Shown here: positions 1 through 7,085 of the stretch, one piece after another
How positions within the stretch are numbered: the stretch's first letter is position 1
How the letters are laid out: every line of letters begins with the position of its first letter
Assembly (NCBI GenBank): GCA_002432425.1
Contig: DJEL01000007.1
Coordinates: 1 to 17,662 of the forward strand
Direction: 5' to 3'
DNA length: 17,662 nucleotides
Source: Lachnospiraceae bacterium UBA5899
Lineage (GTDB): Bacteria; Bacillota; Clostridia; Lachnospirales; Lachnospiraceae
The notes under the pieces: generated by a model
Seen by the model: only the letters and a program-made list of their open reading frames with translations
Told to the model about the DNA's origin: nothing
The model's database searches: none
Translations under genes and position numbers: made by a program

Positions 1-171
1 AGAAGGAGAACTCTGGATTACAACGATAGAATAATTTTCGTTATATCTGCGAGCATAGTTTGTTGCATTTTTCATTGTCTGAGCCGTGAGGTGAGTTTGA
101 AAAATGCAACAATATAGGCGGCGCAGCAGATATCGAAAATTATTCGTGTTGTAATCCAGAGTTCTCCTTCT
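1..171. repeat. long imperfect palindrome, MITE-like or large RNA hairpin
   Basis: Four blocks pair in nested order: 1-24 with 148-171 (24 bp, perfect), 29-40 with 134-145 (12 bp), 43-50 with 126-133 (8 bp) and 60-74 with 98-112 (15 bp). The apical loop is 75-97. Small asymmetric internal loops separate the blocks. No reading frame of note lies inside. A perfect 24-bp terminal inverted repeat on a ~170-bp non-coding unit resembles a miniature inverted-repeat element. An unusually long transcript-end hairpin of an upstream gene is the alternative. The left flank is outside the window, so a target duplication cannot be tested and the element may extend further left. Confidence 0.6.
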
Positions 172-249
172 TTTAGTATTGTGACAAAACCACTAACTTT
201 TGATTGTGCAATCTGCAAAAAAAATTCCTCTCATTTTTAGATAGTATTT

Positions 250-292
250 TTGACTGAATATGATTGACTTTGACTGAAAATGATTATATTAT
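250..292 (+). promoter_or_regulatory. fruR operon promoter with direct-repeat operator candidate
   Basis: A -35 box TTGACT at 264-269 and a -10 box TATTAT at 287-292 are 17 bases apart, a good sigma-A type promoter. Two near-identical 15-base direct repeats at 251-265 and 271-285 (TGACTGAAtATGATT and TGACTGAAAATGATT) are set 20 bases apart, about two helical turns, and overlap the -35 box and spacer. DeoR-family regulators often bind repeated sites over their own promoter, so autoregulation by FruR is the natural inference. The stretch 172-249 before it shows nothing recognisable. Confidence 0.55.
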
Positions 293-342
293 GTGATTAA
301 AGATGAACGAACTTGAATGAAATTGACGGAAGAGGTGATTAG

Positions 343-1089
343 ATGCTGGCGGAGGAGAGATTTCGGGAAATTCAGAAATATGTAGAGAATCATGGCACAG
401 TGACAGTGCAGGAGCTGACAGAGCTTTTGGATATATCGGAATCTACAGTGCGAAGGGACTTGACAGAACTTCATAAAAGAGGAACGCTTATCAAGGTGCA
501 CGGAGGCGCAACGACGGTTGGAACTTCGGTAAGAACAAAAGATGAAGAACTGGCAGTCAGACGAGACAGAAATACAGATGAAAAACAAAAGATTGCAGAG
601 TATGCAGCGGATTTGATAGAAGCAGATGATTTTGTGTATCTGGATGCCGGAAGCAGTGTGGATCTCTTGATTGATGAGTTGAATGTGGAGACGGCGGTCT
701 ATGTGACCAATGCAATCGGGCATGCACAGAAGCTTTTGAAAAAGGGGTATGAAGTCCTGCTGATTGGTGGAAAACTAAAAGGTGTGACGGAAGCGATTGT
801 TGGAGCAGAGGCGGTGGAAAGTCTGAATCGTTATAATTTTACAAAAGGATTTTTTGGAACCAATGGTGTTCACCCGGAACGGGGACTTACTACACCGGAC
901 AGTGAAGAAGCGTTAGTAAAGAAAAAAGCGATGGAACGCTGTGCACAGTGTTATGTACTGGCTGATTCGAGCAAAATCGGTCAGATTACATCTATTACAT
1001 TTTCTGATATGAAGGGATCCGAAATTCTAACAACAGAACTGAAGGATTCTTCTTATAAAAAATATAAAAATATCGTGGAGGTTAGTTAG
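343..1089 (+). CDS. fruR: DeoR-family transcriptional regulator of the fructose operon
   Basis: This 248-residue protein has the full DeoR layout. An N-terminal winged helix-turn-helix occupies about residues 5-57 (VTVQELTELLDIS, then STVRRDL), followed by the sugar-phosphate sensing domain (DAGSS, VTNAIGHAQ, LIGGK, GLTTPDSEEALVKK, ADSSKIG). The length is normal for the family. The start is supported by AGAGGTGA at 331-338, five bases before ATG. It ends immediately before fruK, whose ATG follows the stop codon without a gap, so the two are co-transcribed and probably translationally coupled. By analogy with other FruR proteins it should repress the operon and be relieved by fructose-1-phosphate; that effector is inferred. 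Its codon use is more AT-rich than that of the downstream genes. Confidence 0.88.
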   Translation: MLAEERFREIQKYVENHGTVTVQELTELLDISESTVRRDLTELHKRGTLIKVHGGATTVGTSVRTKDEELAVRRDRNTDEKQKIAEYAADLIEADDFVYLDAGSSVDLLIDELNVETAVYVTNAIGHAQKLLKKGYEVLLIGGKLKGVTEAIVGAEAVESLNRYNFTKGFFGTNGVHPERGLTTPDSEEALVKKKAMERCAQCYVLADSSKIGQITSITFSDMKGSEILTTELKDSSYKKYKNIVEVS

Positions 1090-1992
1090 ATGATTTACAC
1101 AGTGACATTTAATCCCGCACTGGATTATGTAATCCGAATGGAAAGCTTAAATTTGGGAATGGTAAACAGAAGCAGTGCGGAAGCCGTTTACTACGGCGGC
1201 AAAGGCATCAACGTTTCCACCGTCTTAAAAAACATCGGCGTGGACTCCGTGGCGCTGGGATTTGTAGCCGGCTTTACCGGAAAGGAAATCGAAGAAGGCG
1301 TAAAAAACATGGGCGTTGCTACCGATTTCATAAAGCTGCCGGAGGGCATGAGCCGCATCAATGTGAAAATCAAAGCGGAGCAGGAAACCGAAATTAACGG
1401 ACAGGGACCGAAAATCAGCATGGAGCAGGTAGAGAAGCTGTTTGAAAAGCTGGACAGGCTGGAAAAAGGAGACTGCCTGGTGCTGGCGGGAACCATACCG
1501 GCATCCCTTCCGTCCGATATTTATGAGCAGATTATGGACAGATTGAAAGATAAGGAAATCCACATTGTGGTGGATGCCACAAAGGACCTTCTCTTAAATG
1601 TCTTAAAATATCATCCGTTCCTGATTAAACCCAACAATCACGAGCTGGGAGAAATGTTCGGAGTGGTCTTAAAGACCGACGAAGAAATCGTGGAATATGC
1701 GAAAAAGCTGCAGGAAAGAGGAGCCCGAAACGTGCTCATTTCCATGGCAGGGGACGGCGCAATTTTACAGACAGAAACGAAGAAGGTCTATAAAATGGGA
1801 GTTCCCAAGGGTACGGTAGTCAATTCCGTGGGCGCGGGCGACTCCATGGTGGCAGGATTTATAGCAAGTTATTTCAAAGAACATGACTACCGTAAGGCGT
1901 TGAAGTTCGGCACGGTAACGGGAAGTGCAACCGCTTTCTCCGAAGGACTGGCAACCATGGATAAGGTAGAGGAGTTATTAAAAACATTGTAA
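1090..1992 (+). CDS. fruK: 1-phosphofructokinase
   Basis: This 300-residue PfkB-family kinase would phosphorylate fructose-1-phosphate, delivered by FruA, to fructose-1,6-bisphosphate with ATP in the cytoplasm. Visible motifs are the N-terminal TFNPALDYV typical of 1-phosphofructokinase and tagatose-6-phosphate kinase, the first PfkB signature GGKGINVS at residues 36-43, and the C-terminal NSVGAGDSM with the catalytic base Asp251. The substrate assignment rests on the neighbours fruR and fruA; on sequence alone, tagatose-6-phosphate kinase is the alternative. The ribosome site GGAGG lies inside the end of fruR, and fruA starts 28 bases after the stop. Full family length, no defects seen. Confidence 0.92.
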   Translation: MIYTVTFNPALDYVIRMESLNLGMVNRSSAEAVYYGGKGINVSTVLKNIGVDSVALGFVAGFTGKEIEEGVKNMGVATDFIKLPEGMSRINVKIKAEQETEINGQGPKISMEQVEKLFEKLDRLEKGDCLVLAGTIPASLPSDIYEQIMDRLKDKEIHIVVDATKDLLLNVLKYHPFLIKPNNHELGEMFGVVLKTDEEIVEYAKKLQERGARNVLISMAGDGAILQTETKKVYKMGVPKGTVVNSVGAGDSMVAGFIASYFKEHDYRKALKFGTVTGSATAFSEGLATMDKVEELLKTL

Positions 1993-2020
1993 AACATTAT
2001 AAAACAAGGAGGGTATCAAT

Positions 2021-4156
2021 ATGAGGATTACAGAACTGTTGAAAAAAGACGGCGTTTCTCTCGGAGTAAGGGTGGACTCCAAGGATGCAGCCATCAATTA
2101 TCTGGTGGATTTACATGCCAGGATGGGAAATATTACCGACAAGGCAGTATTTAAGGAAGGAATTGTAAAAAGAGAAGAGAGCGGTTCCACAGCCATCGGC
2201 GAAGGCATTGCCATTCCTCATGCAAAAAATAAAGCCGTAACAAAAGCCGGTCTGGCAGCCATGACCGTACCGGAAGGCGTGGATTACAACTCCCTGGACG
2301 GACAGCCCACCAACCTGATTTTCATGATTGCGGCACCGGAGGGCGGCTCCGATGTGCATCTGGAAGTGCTTTCCCGGTTAAGCATGCTTCTGATTGACGA
2401 GGATTTCCGCAAGGAGCTTTTAGCAAGCAAGACCGTGGATGAATTCTTAAAGGTCTGCGACAAGTACGAGGCAGCCAAATTCCCCGAAGAATTTGCAGAA
2501 GACGATAAAGCAGAAGGCAGCAAAGCCGCTGACGGGCAGAAGGCAGATGCAGCAGCAGGCAGTAAAGGCACAGGCAAGCAGAACGCAGATGCGGCAGGAA
2601 GCAAAGCCCCCTCTTATAAGGTTTTAGCGGTTACCGCCTGTCCCACCGGCATTGCCCACACTTACATGGCAGCCGAAGCGCTGGAAAAAGAGGGCAAGAA
2701 ATTAGGCATCCCCGTAAAAGCGGAAACCAACGGCTCCGGCGGCGCCAAGAATGTTTTGACCGACGAAGAAATCGCAGCCTGTGACGGCATTATTGTAGCA
2801 GCGGATAAAAACGTGGAGACCGCCAGATTTGACGGAAAGCCGGTACTGTTTGTAAAGGTAGCGGACGGCATCCACAAACCGGCAGAGTTAATTCAGAAAA
2901 TCGAAAGCGGCGAAGTTCGCATTCATCACGAAAAAGGAGCGGCAAAGGCATCCTCCAAAGCGGACGGCAGCGTAGGCAGCCGGATTTACAAGCATCTGAT
3001 GAACGGCGTATCCCATATGCTTCCCTTCGTTATCGGCGGCGGTATCCTGACGGCACTGGCATTCTTAATCGATACCCTGTGCGGCTACGGTGCAACCGGC
3101 GGCAGCAACTTCGGTTCCTGTACTCCGCTTTCTGCATTCTTCAAATATGCGGGCGGTCTGGCAATGAGCCTTATGGTGCCGGTTCTGGCAGGCTTTATTG
3201 CAGAGTCCATAGCGGACAGACCGGGACTTGCGGTAGGTTTCTTGGGCGGACTTTTAGCCTCCTCCGGTAATGCGGCAATCGCAGGTTATGCCTGGGCAAA
3301 CGACGGACTTTCCGGTTTCCAGAACTTCATTGCAAGGTTCGGCTTTACCGGTCCTGCAAGCGGCAACACCGTATCCGGTTTCTTAGGCGGTATTGTGGCA
3401 GGTTTCTTAGCCGGTTACATTGTACTTCTGTTAAGAAAGCTCTGCGACAAGCTGCCCCAGTCCTTGGAGGGACTGAAACCCACCCTGATTTATCCGGTAG
3501 TCGGCATGTTTGTGATTGCCGTCCTGATGATTTTCATCTTTAACCCGTTAATCGGCGTGGTAAACACCGGACTCAGCAACATGTTAAGCGCCCTGGCAGA
3601 GAAAAATCTGCTGATTGCCTTAGGCTTAATCTTAGGCGGTATGATGGCGATTGATATGGGCGGCCCCATCAACAAGGCAGCTTATGTATACGGAACGATG
3701 GTACTCGGTACCGCAAGTGAACTGCTGGCAGCAGGCGCAAGCCTGACAGACCCCGCCGTACAGGCATGCTACATTTCCATGGCAGCCGTTATGGTAGGCG
3801 GTATGGTGCCTCCTCTGGGTATTGCCCTTGCCTGCATTTTCTTCCCGAAGAAGTTCACCAAGGCAGAAAGAAACTCCACCGTATCCAACATCGTTATGGG
3901 CTGCGGTTTCATTACCGAAGGAGCCATTCCCTTCGCAGCAGCAGATCCCGGACATGTTATCCCCTGCACCTTCATCGGTGCGGCAGTGGCAGGCGCACTT
4001 TCCGCAGCCTTCCGATGCACGCTGATGGCACCGCACGGCGGACTGTTCGTATTCGCCACCGTGGGACATCCGCTCATGTATATCGTTTCCTGGCTGGCAG
4101 GATCCGCAGTGACCTGTATCTTATTGGGACTCATTAAGAAGCCCGCACGGGAGTAA
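2021..4156 (+). CDS. fruA: fructose-specific PTS permease, EIIABC
   Basis: This 711-residue membrane transporter imports and phosphorylates fructose at carbon 1. Domain order is A-B-C. EIIA (about 1-150) has its phosphorylation site at His67 in GIAIPHAKN. An Ala/Gly/Lys-rich linker (about 158-198) follows. EIIB (about 199-300) has Cys207 in ACPTGIAHT. A short charged linker leads to the multi-spanning EIIC domain (about 323-705), with the conserved GGPINKAA (547-554) and ITEGAIPF (631-638) loops. The start follows AAGGAGGG with normal spacing. Phosphate would pass from EI to HPr to His67 to Cys207 to sugar, and both EI and HPr are encoded next. Length and domain set are normal for FruA; mannitol-type permeases have a different domain order. 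Confidence 0.93.
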   Translation: MRITELLKKDGVSLGVRVDSKDAAINYLVDLHARMGNITDKAVFKEGIVKREESGSTAIGEGIAIPHAKNKAVTKAGLAAMTVPEGVDYNSLDGQPTNLIFMIAAPEGGSDVHLEVLSRLSMLLIDEDFRKELLASKTVDEFLKVCDKYEAAKFPEEFAEDDKAEGSKAADGQKADAAAGSKGTGKQNADAAGSKAPSYKVLAVTACPTGIAHTYMAAEALEKEGKKLGIPVKAETNGSGGAKNVLTDEEIAACDGIIVAADKNVETARFDGKPVLFVKVADGIHKPAELIQKIESGEVRIHHEKGAAKASSKADGSVGSRIYKHLMNGVSHMLPFVIGGGILTALAFLIDTLCGYGATGGSNFGSCTPLSAFFKYAGGLAMSLMVPVLAGFIAESIADRPGLAVGFLGGLLASSGNAAIAGYAWANDGLSGFQNFIARFGFTGPASGNTVSGFLGGIVAGFLAGYIVLLLRKLCDKLPQSLEGLKPTLIYPVVGMFVIAVLMIFIFNPLIGVVNTGLSNMLSALAEKNLLIALGLILGGMMAIDMGGPINKAAYVYGTMVLGTASELLAAGASLTDPAVQACYISMAAVMVGGMVPPLGIALACIFFPKKFTKAERNSTVSNIVMGCGFITEGAIPFAAADPGHVIPCTFIGAAVAGALSAAFRCTLMAPHGGLFVFATVGHPLMYIVSWLAGSAVTCILLGLIKKPARE

Positions 4157-4163
4157 ACGAAAA

Positions 4164-4186
4164 AAGAGCCCGGCAAGGGGGCTCTT
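4164..4186. other. stem-loop between fruA and ptsH
   Basis: AAGAGCCC at 4164-4171 pairs perfectly with GGGCTCTT at 4179-4186 around the loop GGCAAGG. No T-run follows on the plus strand, so it should not stop fruA-to-ptsH transcription efficiently. On the minus strand the stem is followed by six T residues, the form of an intrinsic terminator facing the other way. It may act as an mRNA stabiliser or processing site that changes the fruA to ptsHI ratio, or may block antisense transcription. All roles are inferred. Confidence 0.6.
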
Positions 4187-4229
4187 CCCACAAAAAGATA
4201 TCGGAAAACATAAAAAGGAGATTACAACT

Positions 4230-4493
4230 ATGGTAGCAAAAGAAGTAAAAATTATTAACGAGCAGGGATTACACATGAGACCGGCAGGAGAATTAGCAAA
4301 GGAAATGACAAAGTTTAACTCCGATGTAACACTCATTTTCAACGGCAAGAGCGTCAATGCCAAGAGCGTTATGTTAATCATTGCCGCCTGCATCAAGTGC
4401 GGAGCAGAGCTCACCATTGAATGCAACGGCGCAGACGAAGAAGCAGCACTGGCAAAGGCAGTGGAATTAGTAGAGTCCGGTTTCGGCGAATAA
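4230..4493 (+). CDS. ptsH: phosphocarrier protein HPr
   Basis: This 87-residue soluble protein relays phosphate from enzyme I to the EIIA domains. His15 in GLHMRPA is the PEP-dependent phosphorylation site. Ser46 in NAKSVM matches the regulatory site used by HPr kinase in low-GC Gram-positives, so it probably also serves as a CcpA co-repressor; the kinase gene is not in the window. The length is standard. The start is preceded by AAAAGGAG with good spacing. It sits 73 bases after fruA, with a stem-loop between, and 15 bases before ptsI. One oddity is three cysteines (54, 57 and 65), with Cys54-x-x-Cys57 just after the Ser46 helix start; typical HPr has Gly, Ser or Ala there. Confidence 0.94.
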   Translation: MVAKEVKIINEQGLHMRPAGELAKEMTKFNSDVTLIFNGKSVNAKSVMLIIAACIKCGAELTIECNGADEEAALAKAVELVESGFGE

Positions 4494-4508
4494 AAAGGGG
4501 AGAAAAGT

Positions 4509-6230
4509 ATGGTAAAGGGCATAGGCGGTTCCGCAGGTTACGGCGTCGGTAAAGTGGTTGTGATATCGGATGCAAAACCCGAATATGTGGTAAAAAACAT
4601 CACAGATACTGAGGCAGAAATAAAAAGATACGAAGATGCAGTAGCATTATTTGAAAAGAAGACACAGGCGATGGCAGATACCATGCGCAGCCAGGTGGGT
4701 GAACACAATGCGGAAATTTTAGAAGGACATATTCTTCTTCTGAAAGACCCCGGCATGGAAGAAATCACCAAGAGCACCATCAAGGGCGGCACCTGCGCCG
4801 AGGCAGCGTTTGAAAGCGCCTGCGACATGTTCATCCAGATGTTCCAGATGACCGGCGACGAGCTTTTGCAACAGAGAGTGACGGACATCAACGATATTCG
4901 CATGCGGATGTTAAAAATTCTGACCGGCACCCCGGATGTGAACATGGCAGAGGTACCGGCGGGCACCGTACTGGTGGCAACGGATTTAACACCCTCCATG
5001 ACAGCCGGCATTGTAAAAGAAAACGTAGTGGGCATCCTCACGGAAGTGGGCGGACAGACATCCCACTCCGCCATCCTGGCAAGAGCACTGCAGATTCCCG
5101 CCGTGCTCAGCATAAACGGCATTGTTTCCAAGGTGCATAACGGCATGGAAGTGGCACTGGACGGTGTGCACGGCGAATGCATTTTAGAGCCGGATGAGCA
5201 GCAGAAGAACGAATATCTCACCAAGAGAGCCGACTTTATCAAGCAGAGAGAAATGCTGCAGATTTACAAAGGAAAAGAAACGGTTACCGCGGACGGCGAA
5301 AAACGGATGCTGTTCGGCAATATTGGCAAGCCGGAGGACGCTTCCCAGGTGCTTTCAAATGACGGTGAAGGCATAGGACTTTTCCGGACGGAGTTTCTGT
5401 TCATGGGAGCAAGTAAGCTACCCACCGAAGAAGAACAGTTTGCCGCATACAAGCAGGCAGCGGAAATCATGGCAGGCAAGAGCGTGATTATCCGTACTCT
5501 GGATGTGGGCGGCGACAAGGACATTCCGTATCTGGGACTGGAAAAAGAGGACAATCCGTTCTTAGGCTTCCGTGCCGTGCGGTACTGTCTGAAAAACGAA
5601 GATGTTTACAGGGTACAGTTAAGAGCCCTGCTCCGCGCCAGCGCTTTCGGGGATGTAAAAATCATGATACCCTTAGTTACCTGCGTGGAAGAAGTCAGAG
5701 CCGTAAAGGCACTGGTGAAAAAGCTCATGGCAGAGCTGGATGCCGAGGGCAGAAAATACAACAAGGACATTGAAATCGGTGTCATGATAGAAACACCGGC
5801 AGCCAGCCTGATTGCGGACCTTCTGGCAAAGGAAGCCGATTTCTTCAGTATCGGCACCAATGATTTGACCCAGTATACCATGGCGGTGGACAGAGGAAAT
5901 GCCAAGGTATCTTACTTATATTCCGCTTACAATCCGGCGGTGCTCCGCTCCATGAAGCACATTATCGAGACCGGAAAGGCAGCAGGCATTACCGTGGGCA
6001 TGTGCGGCGAAGCGGCGGCGGACCCGCTTCTCATTCCCCTTCTCATTTCCTTCGGACTGGATGAGTATTCCGTCAGCGCCACATCCGTGCTGGCAACGAG
6101 GGGCATACTTTCTAAGTGGAGCAAAAAGGACGCAGACGAGCTGGCAGAAAAGGCACTCGCCTTATCCACCGAGGCAGAGGTGGCAGAGCTTTTAAGAGAA
6201 GCAGAGCTTTCACATAAAGCTCAAAAGTAA
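4509..6230 (+). CDS. ptsI: PEP-protein phosphotransferase, PTS enzyme I
   Basis: This 573-residue cytoplasmic enzyme takes phosphate from phosphoenolpyruvate and gives it to HPr, the first step of all PTS sugar uptake. The N-terminal HPr-binding and swivelling domain holds the active His186 in GGQTSHSAILARA. The C-terminal PEP-binding barrel shows GLFRTEFLFM, DVGGDKDIP, the GTNDLTQYT motif and MCGEAAADP with the catalytic cysteine. Length matches the family (about 570-575). The ribosome site AGGGGAGA precedes ATG. It is the last gene of the fructose operon and is followed by a terminator at 6295-6345. No defect is visible. Pyruvate phosphate dikinase and PEP synthase share the C-terminal half but are much longer. 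Confidence 0.95.
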   Translation: MVKGIGGSAGYGVGKVVVISDAKPEYVVKNITDTEAEIKRYEDAVALFEKKTQAMADTMRSQVGEHNAEILEGHILLLKDPGMEEITKSTIKGGTCAEAAFESACDMFIQMFQMTGDELLQQRVTDINDIRMRMLKILTGTPDVNMAEVPAGTVLVATDLTPSMTAGIVKENVVGILTEVGGQTSHSAILARALQIPAVLSINGIVSKVHNGMEVALDGVHGECILEPDEQQKNEYLTKRADFIKQREMLQIYKGKETVTADGEKRMLFGNIGKPEDASQVLSNDGEGIGLFRTEFLFMGASKLPTEEEQFAAYKQAAEIMAGKSVIIRTLDVGGDKDIPYLGLEKEDNPFLGFRAVRYCLKNEDVYRVQLRALLRASAFGDVKIMIPLVTCVEEVRAVKALVKKLMAELDAEGRKYNKDIEIGVMIETPAASLIADLLAKEADFFSIGTNDLTQYTMAVDRGNAKVSYLYSAYNPAVLRSMKHIIETGKAAGITVGMCGEAAADPLLIPLLISFGLDEYSVSATSVLATRGILSKWSKKDADELAEKALALSTEAEVAELLREAELSHKAQK

Positions 6231-6246
6231 CAAAGTTTTTTACAAT

Positions 6247-6267
6247 CAGTGTGCAGAAAGCACACTG
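6247..6267 (+). other. stem-loop downstream of ptsI
   Basis: CAGTGTGC at 6247-6254 pairs perfectly with GCACACTG at 6260-6267 around the loop AGAAA. It is not followed by a T-run, so alone it is not a standard intrinsic terminator. It lies just upstream of the stronger terminator at 6295-6345 and may protect the 3' end of the mRNA. Confidence 0.5.
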
Positions 6268-6294
6268 CCTCCCTTATAAATAAATACAGACAGA

Positions 6295-6345
6295 AAGAAG
6301 TTTTGCGATTTCCTCCCCCAAGCGGCCGTAAGACTTCTTTTTGTT
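6295..6345 (+). terminator. intrinsic terminator of the fructose/PTS operon
   Basis: Bases 6295-6307 pair with 6327-6339 to give a 13-bp stem with two G-U pairs, a 19-base loop and a T-run at 6338-6342. It closes the fruRKA-ptsHI unit. Confidence 0.8.
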
Positions 6346-6372
6346 GTATTTTCCTATGGGTATGGGTATAAT
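6344..6372 (+). promoter_or_regulatory. promoter of the flavoprotein-nadE-scrK unit
   Basis: A -35-like TTGTAT at 6344-6349 and a perfect TATAAT at 6367-6372 are separated by 17 bases. The -35 box begins on the last bases of the preceding terminator tail. The start codon of the flavoprotein lies 24 bases after the -10 box, leaving a very short leader with AAGGA at 6381-6385. Confidence 0.7.
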
Positions 6373-6395
6373 AAAGCGGAAAGGACGGGATATAC

Positions 6396-7016
6396 ATGAA
6401 GGTTTTAATGTTGAACGGCAGCGCCAAGCCTAACGGAAATACCAATGCGGCGCTGACGGAAATCGGAAAAGAGTTGGAAAAAGAAGGAATTTCTTATGAA
6501 ATTTTTCAGATAGGAGCGGGTCCGGTAAGGGATTGTATCGGATGCGGACAGTGCAACGAGAACGGCTGTATATTTACGGATGATGCGGTCAACGAATTTG
6601 TGGCAAAGGCAAAGGAAGCCGACGGCTTCGTGTTCGGAACGCCGGTATACTATGCGCATCCCAGCGGAAGGGTGCAGTCTTTTTTAGACCGTGTGTTTTA
6701 CAGCAGCGGCAGAGCCCTTGCGTTTAAGCCCGGGGCATCGGTTGCAGTGGCAAGAAGAGGCGGCACCAGCGCTTCCTTTGATGTGATGAATAAATATTTC
6801 GGCATCAGCCAGATGCCGGTGGCAGGTTCTACATACTGGAATATCGTACACGGCAGAGTGCCCGGCGAGGCGAGCCTCGACGAAGAAGGTATGCAGACCA
6901 TGCGGAATTTAGCAAGAAATTTAGCATGGATGATGAAGTGCTTTGCACTCGGCAAAGAAAACGGCGTGCCCTACCCGGACACCGAGCGGAAGTACCAGAC
7001 GAACTTTATCCGCTGA
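6396..7016 (+). CDS. iron-sulfur flavodoxin-fold NAD(P)H oxidoreductase
   Basis: This 206-residue protein belongs to the NADPH-dependent FMN reductase / iron-sulfur flavoprotein group. The N-terminal LNGSAKPNGNTN (residues 6-17) is the FMN-phosphate loop. It is followed by the compact cysteine motif C47-x2-C50-x2-C53-x4-C58, which in archaeal and clostridial iron-sulfur flavoproteins holds a 4Fe-4S cluster. FGTPVYYAHPSG (about 80-91) is the second flavin-contacting segment. It is probably a cytoplasmic electron carrier or reductase; the substrate is unknown. It opens a new transcription unit with its own promoter and stands 69 bases before nadE. The redox link with NAD synthesis is suggestive only. 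Confidence 0.78.
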   Translation: MKVLMLNGSAKPNGNTNAALTEIGKELEKEGISYEIFQIGAGPVRDCIGCGQCNENGCIFTDDAVNEFVAKAKEADGFVFGTPVYYAHPSGRVQSFLDRVFYSSGRALAFKPGASVAVARRGGTSASFDVMNKYFGISQMPVAGSTYWNIVHGRVPGEASLDEEGMQTMRNLARNLAWMMKCFALGKENGVPYPDTERKYQTNFIR

Positions 7017-7085
7017 CAAAGCAACAGCGGGCAGACAGACGGAGAGCAAAGCACAGATAACAGGTAAATATGGCAGGAGGCAGTT

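Noticed and set aside
250..342. A catabolite-responsive (cre) site ahead of fruR
   Set aside because: Stretches such as that around 303-318 only partly fit the cre consensus; too many mismatches to report.
3632..4191. Antisense reading frames of up to 145 residues opposite fruA
   Set aside because: Shadow frames with no ribosome sites or known domains, opposite strongly conserved EIIC codons.
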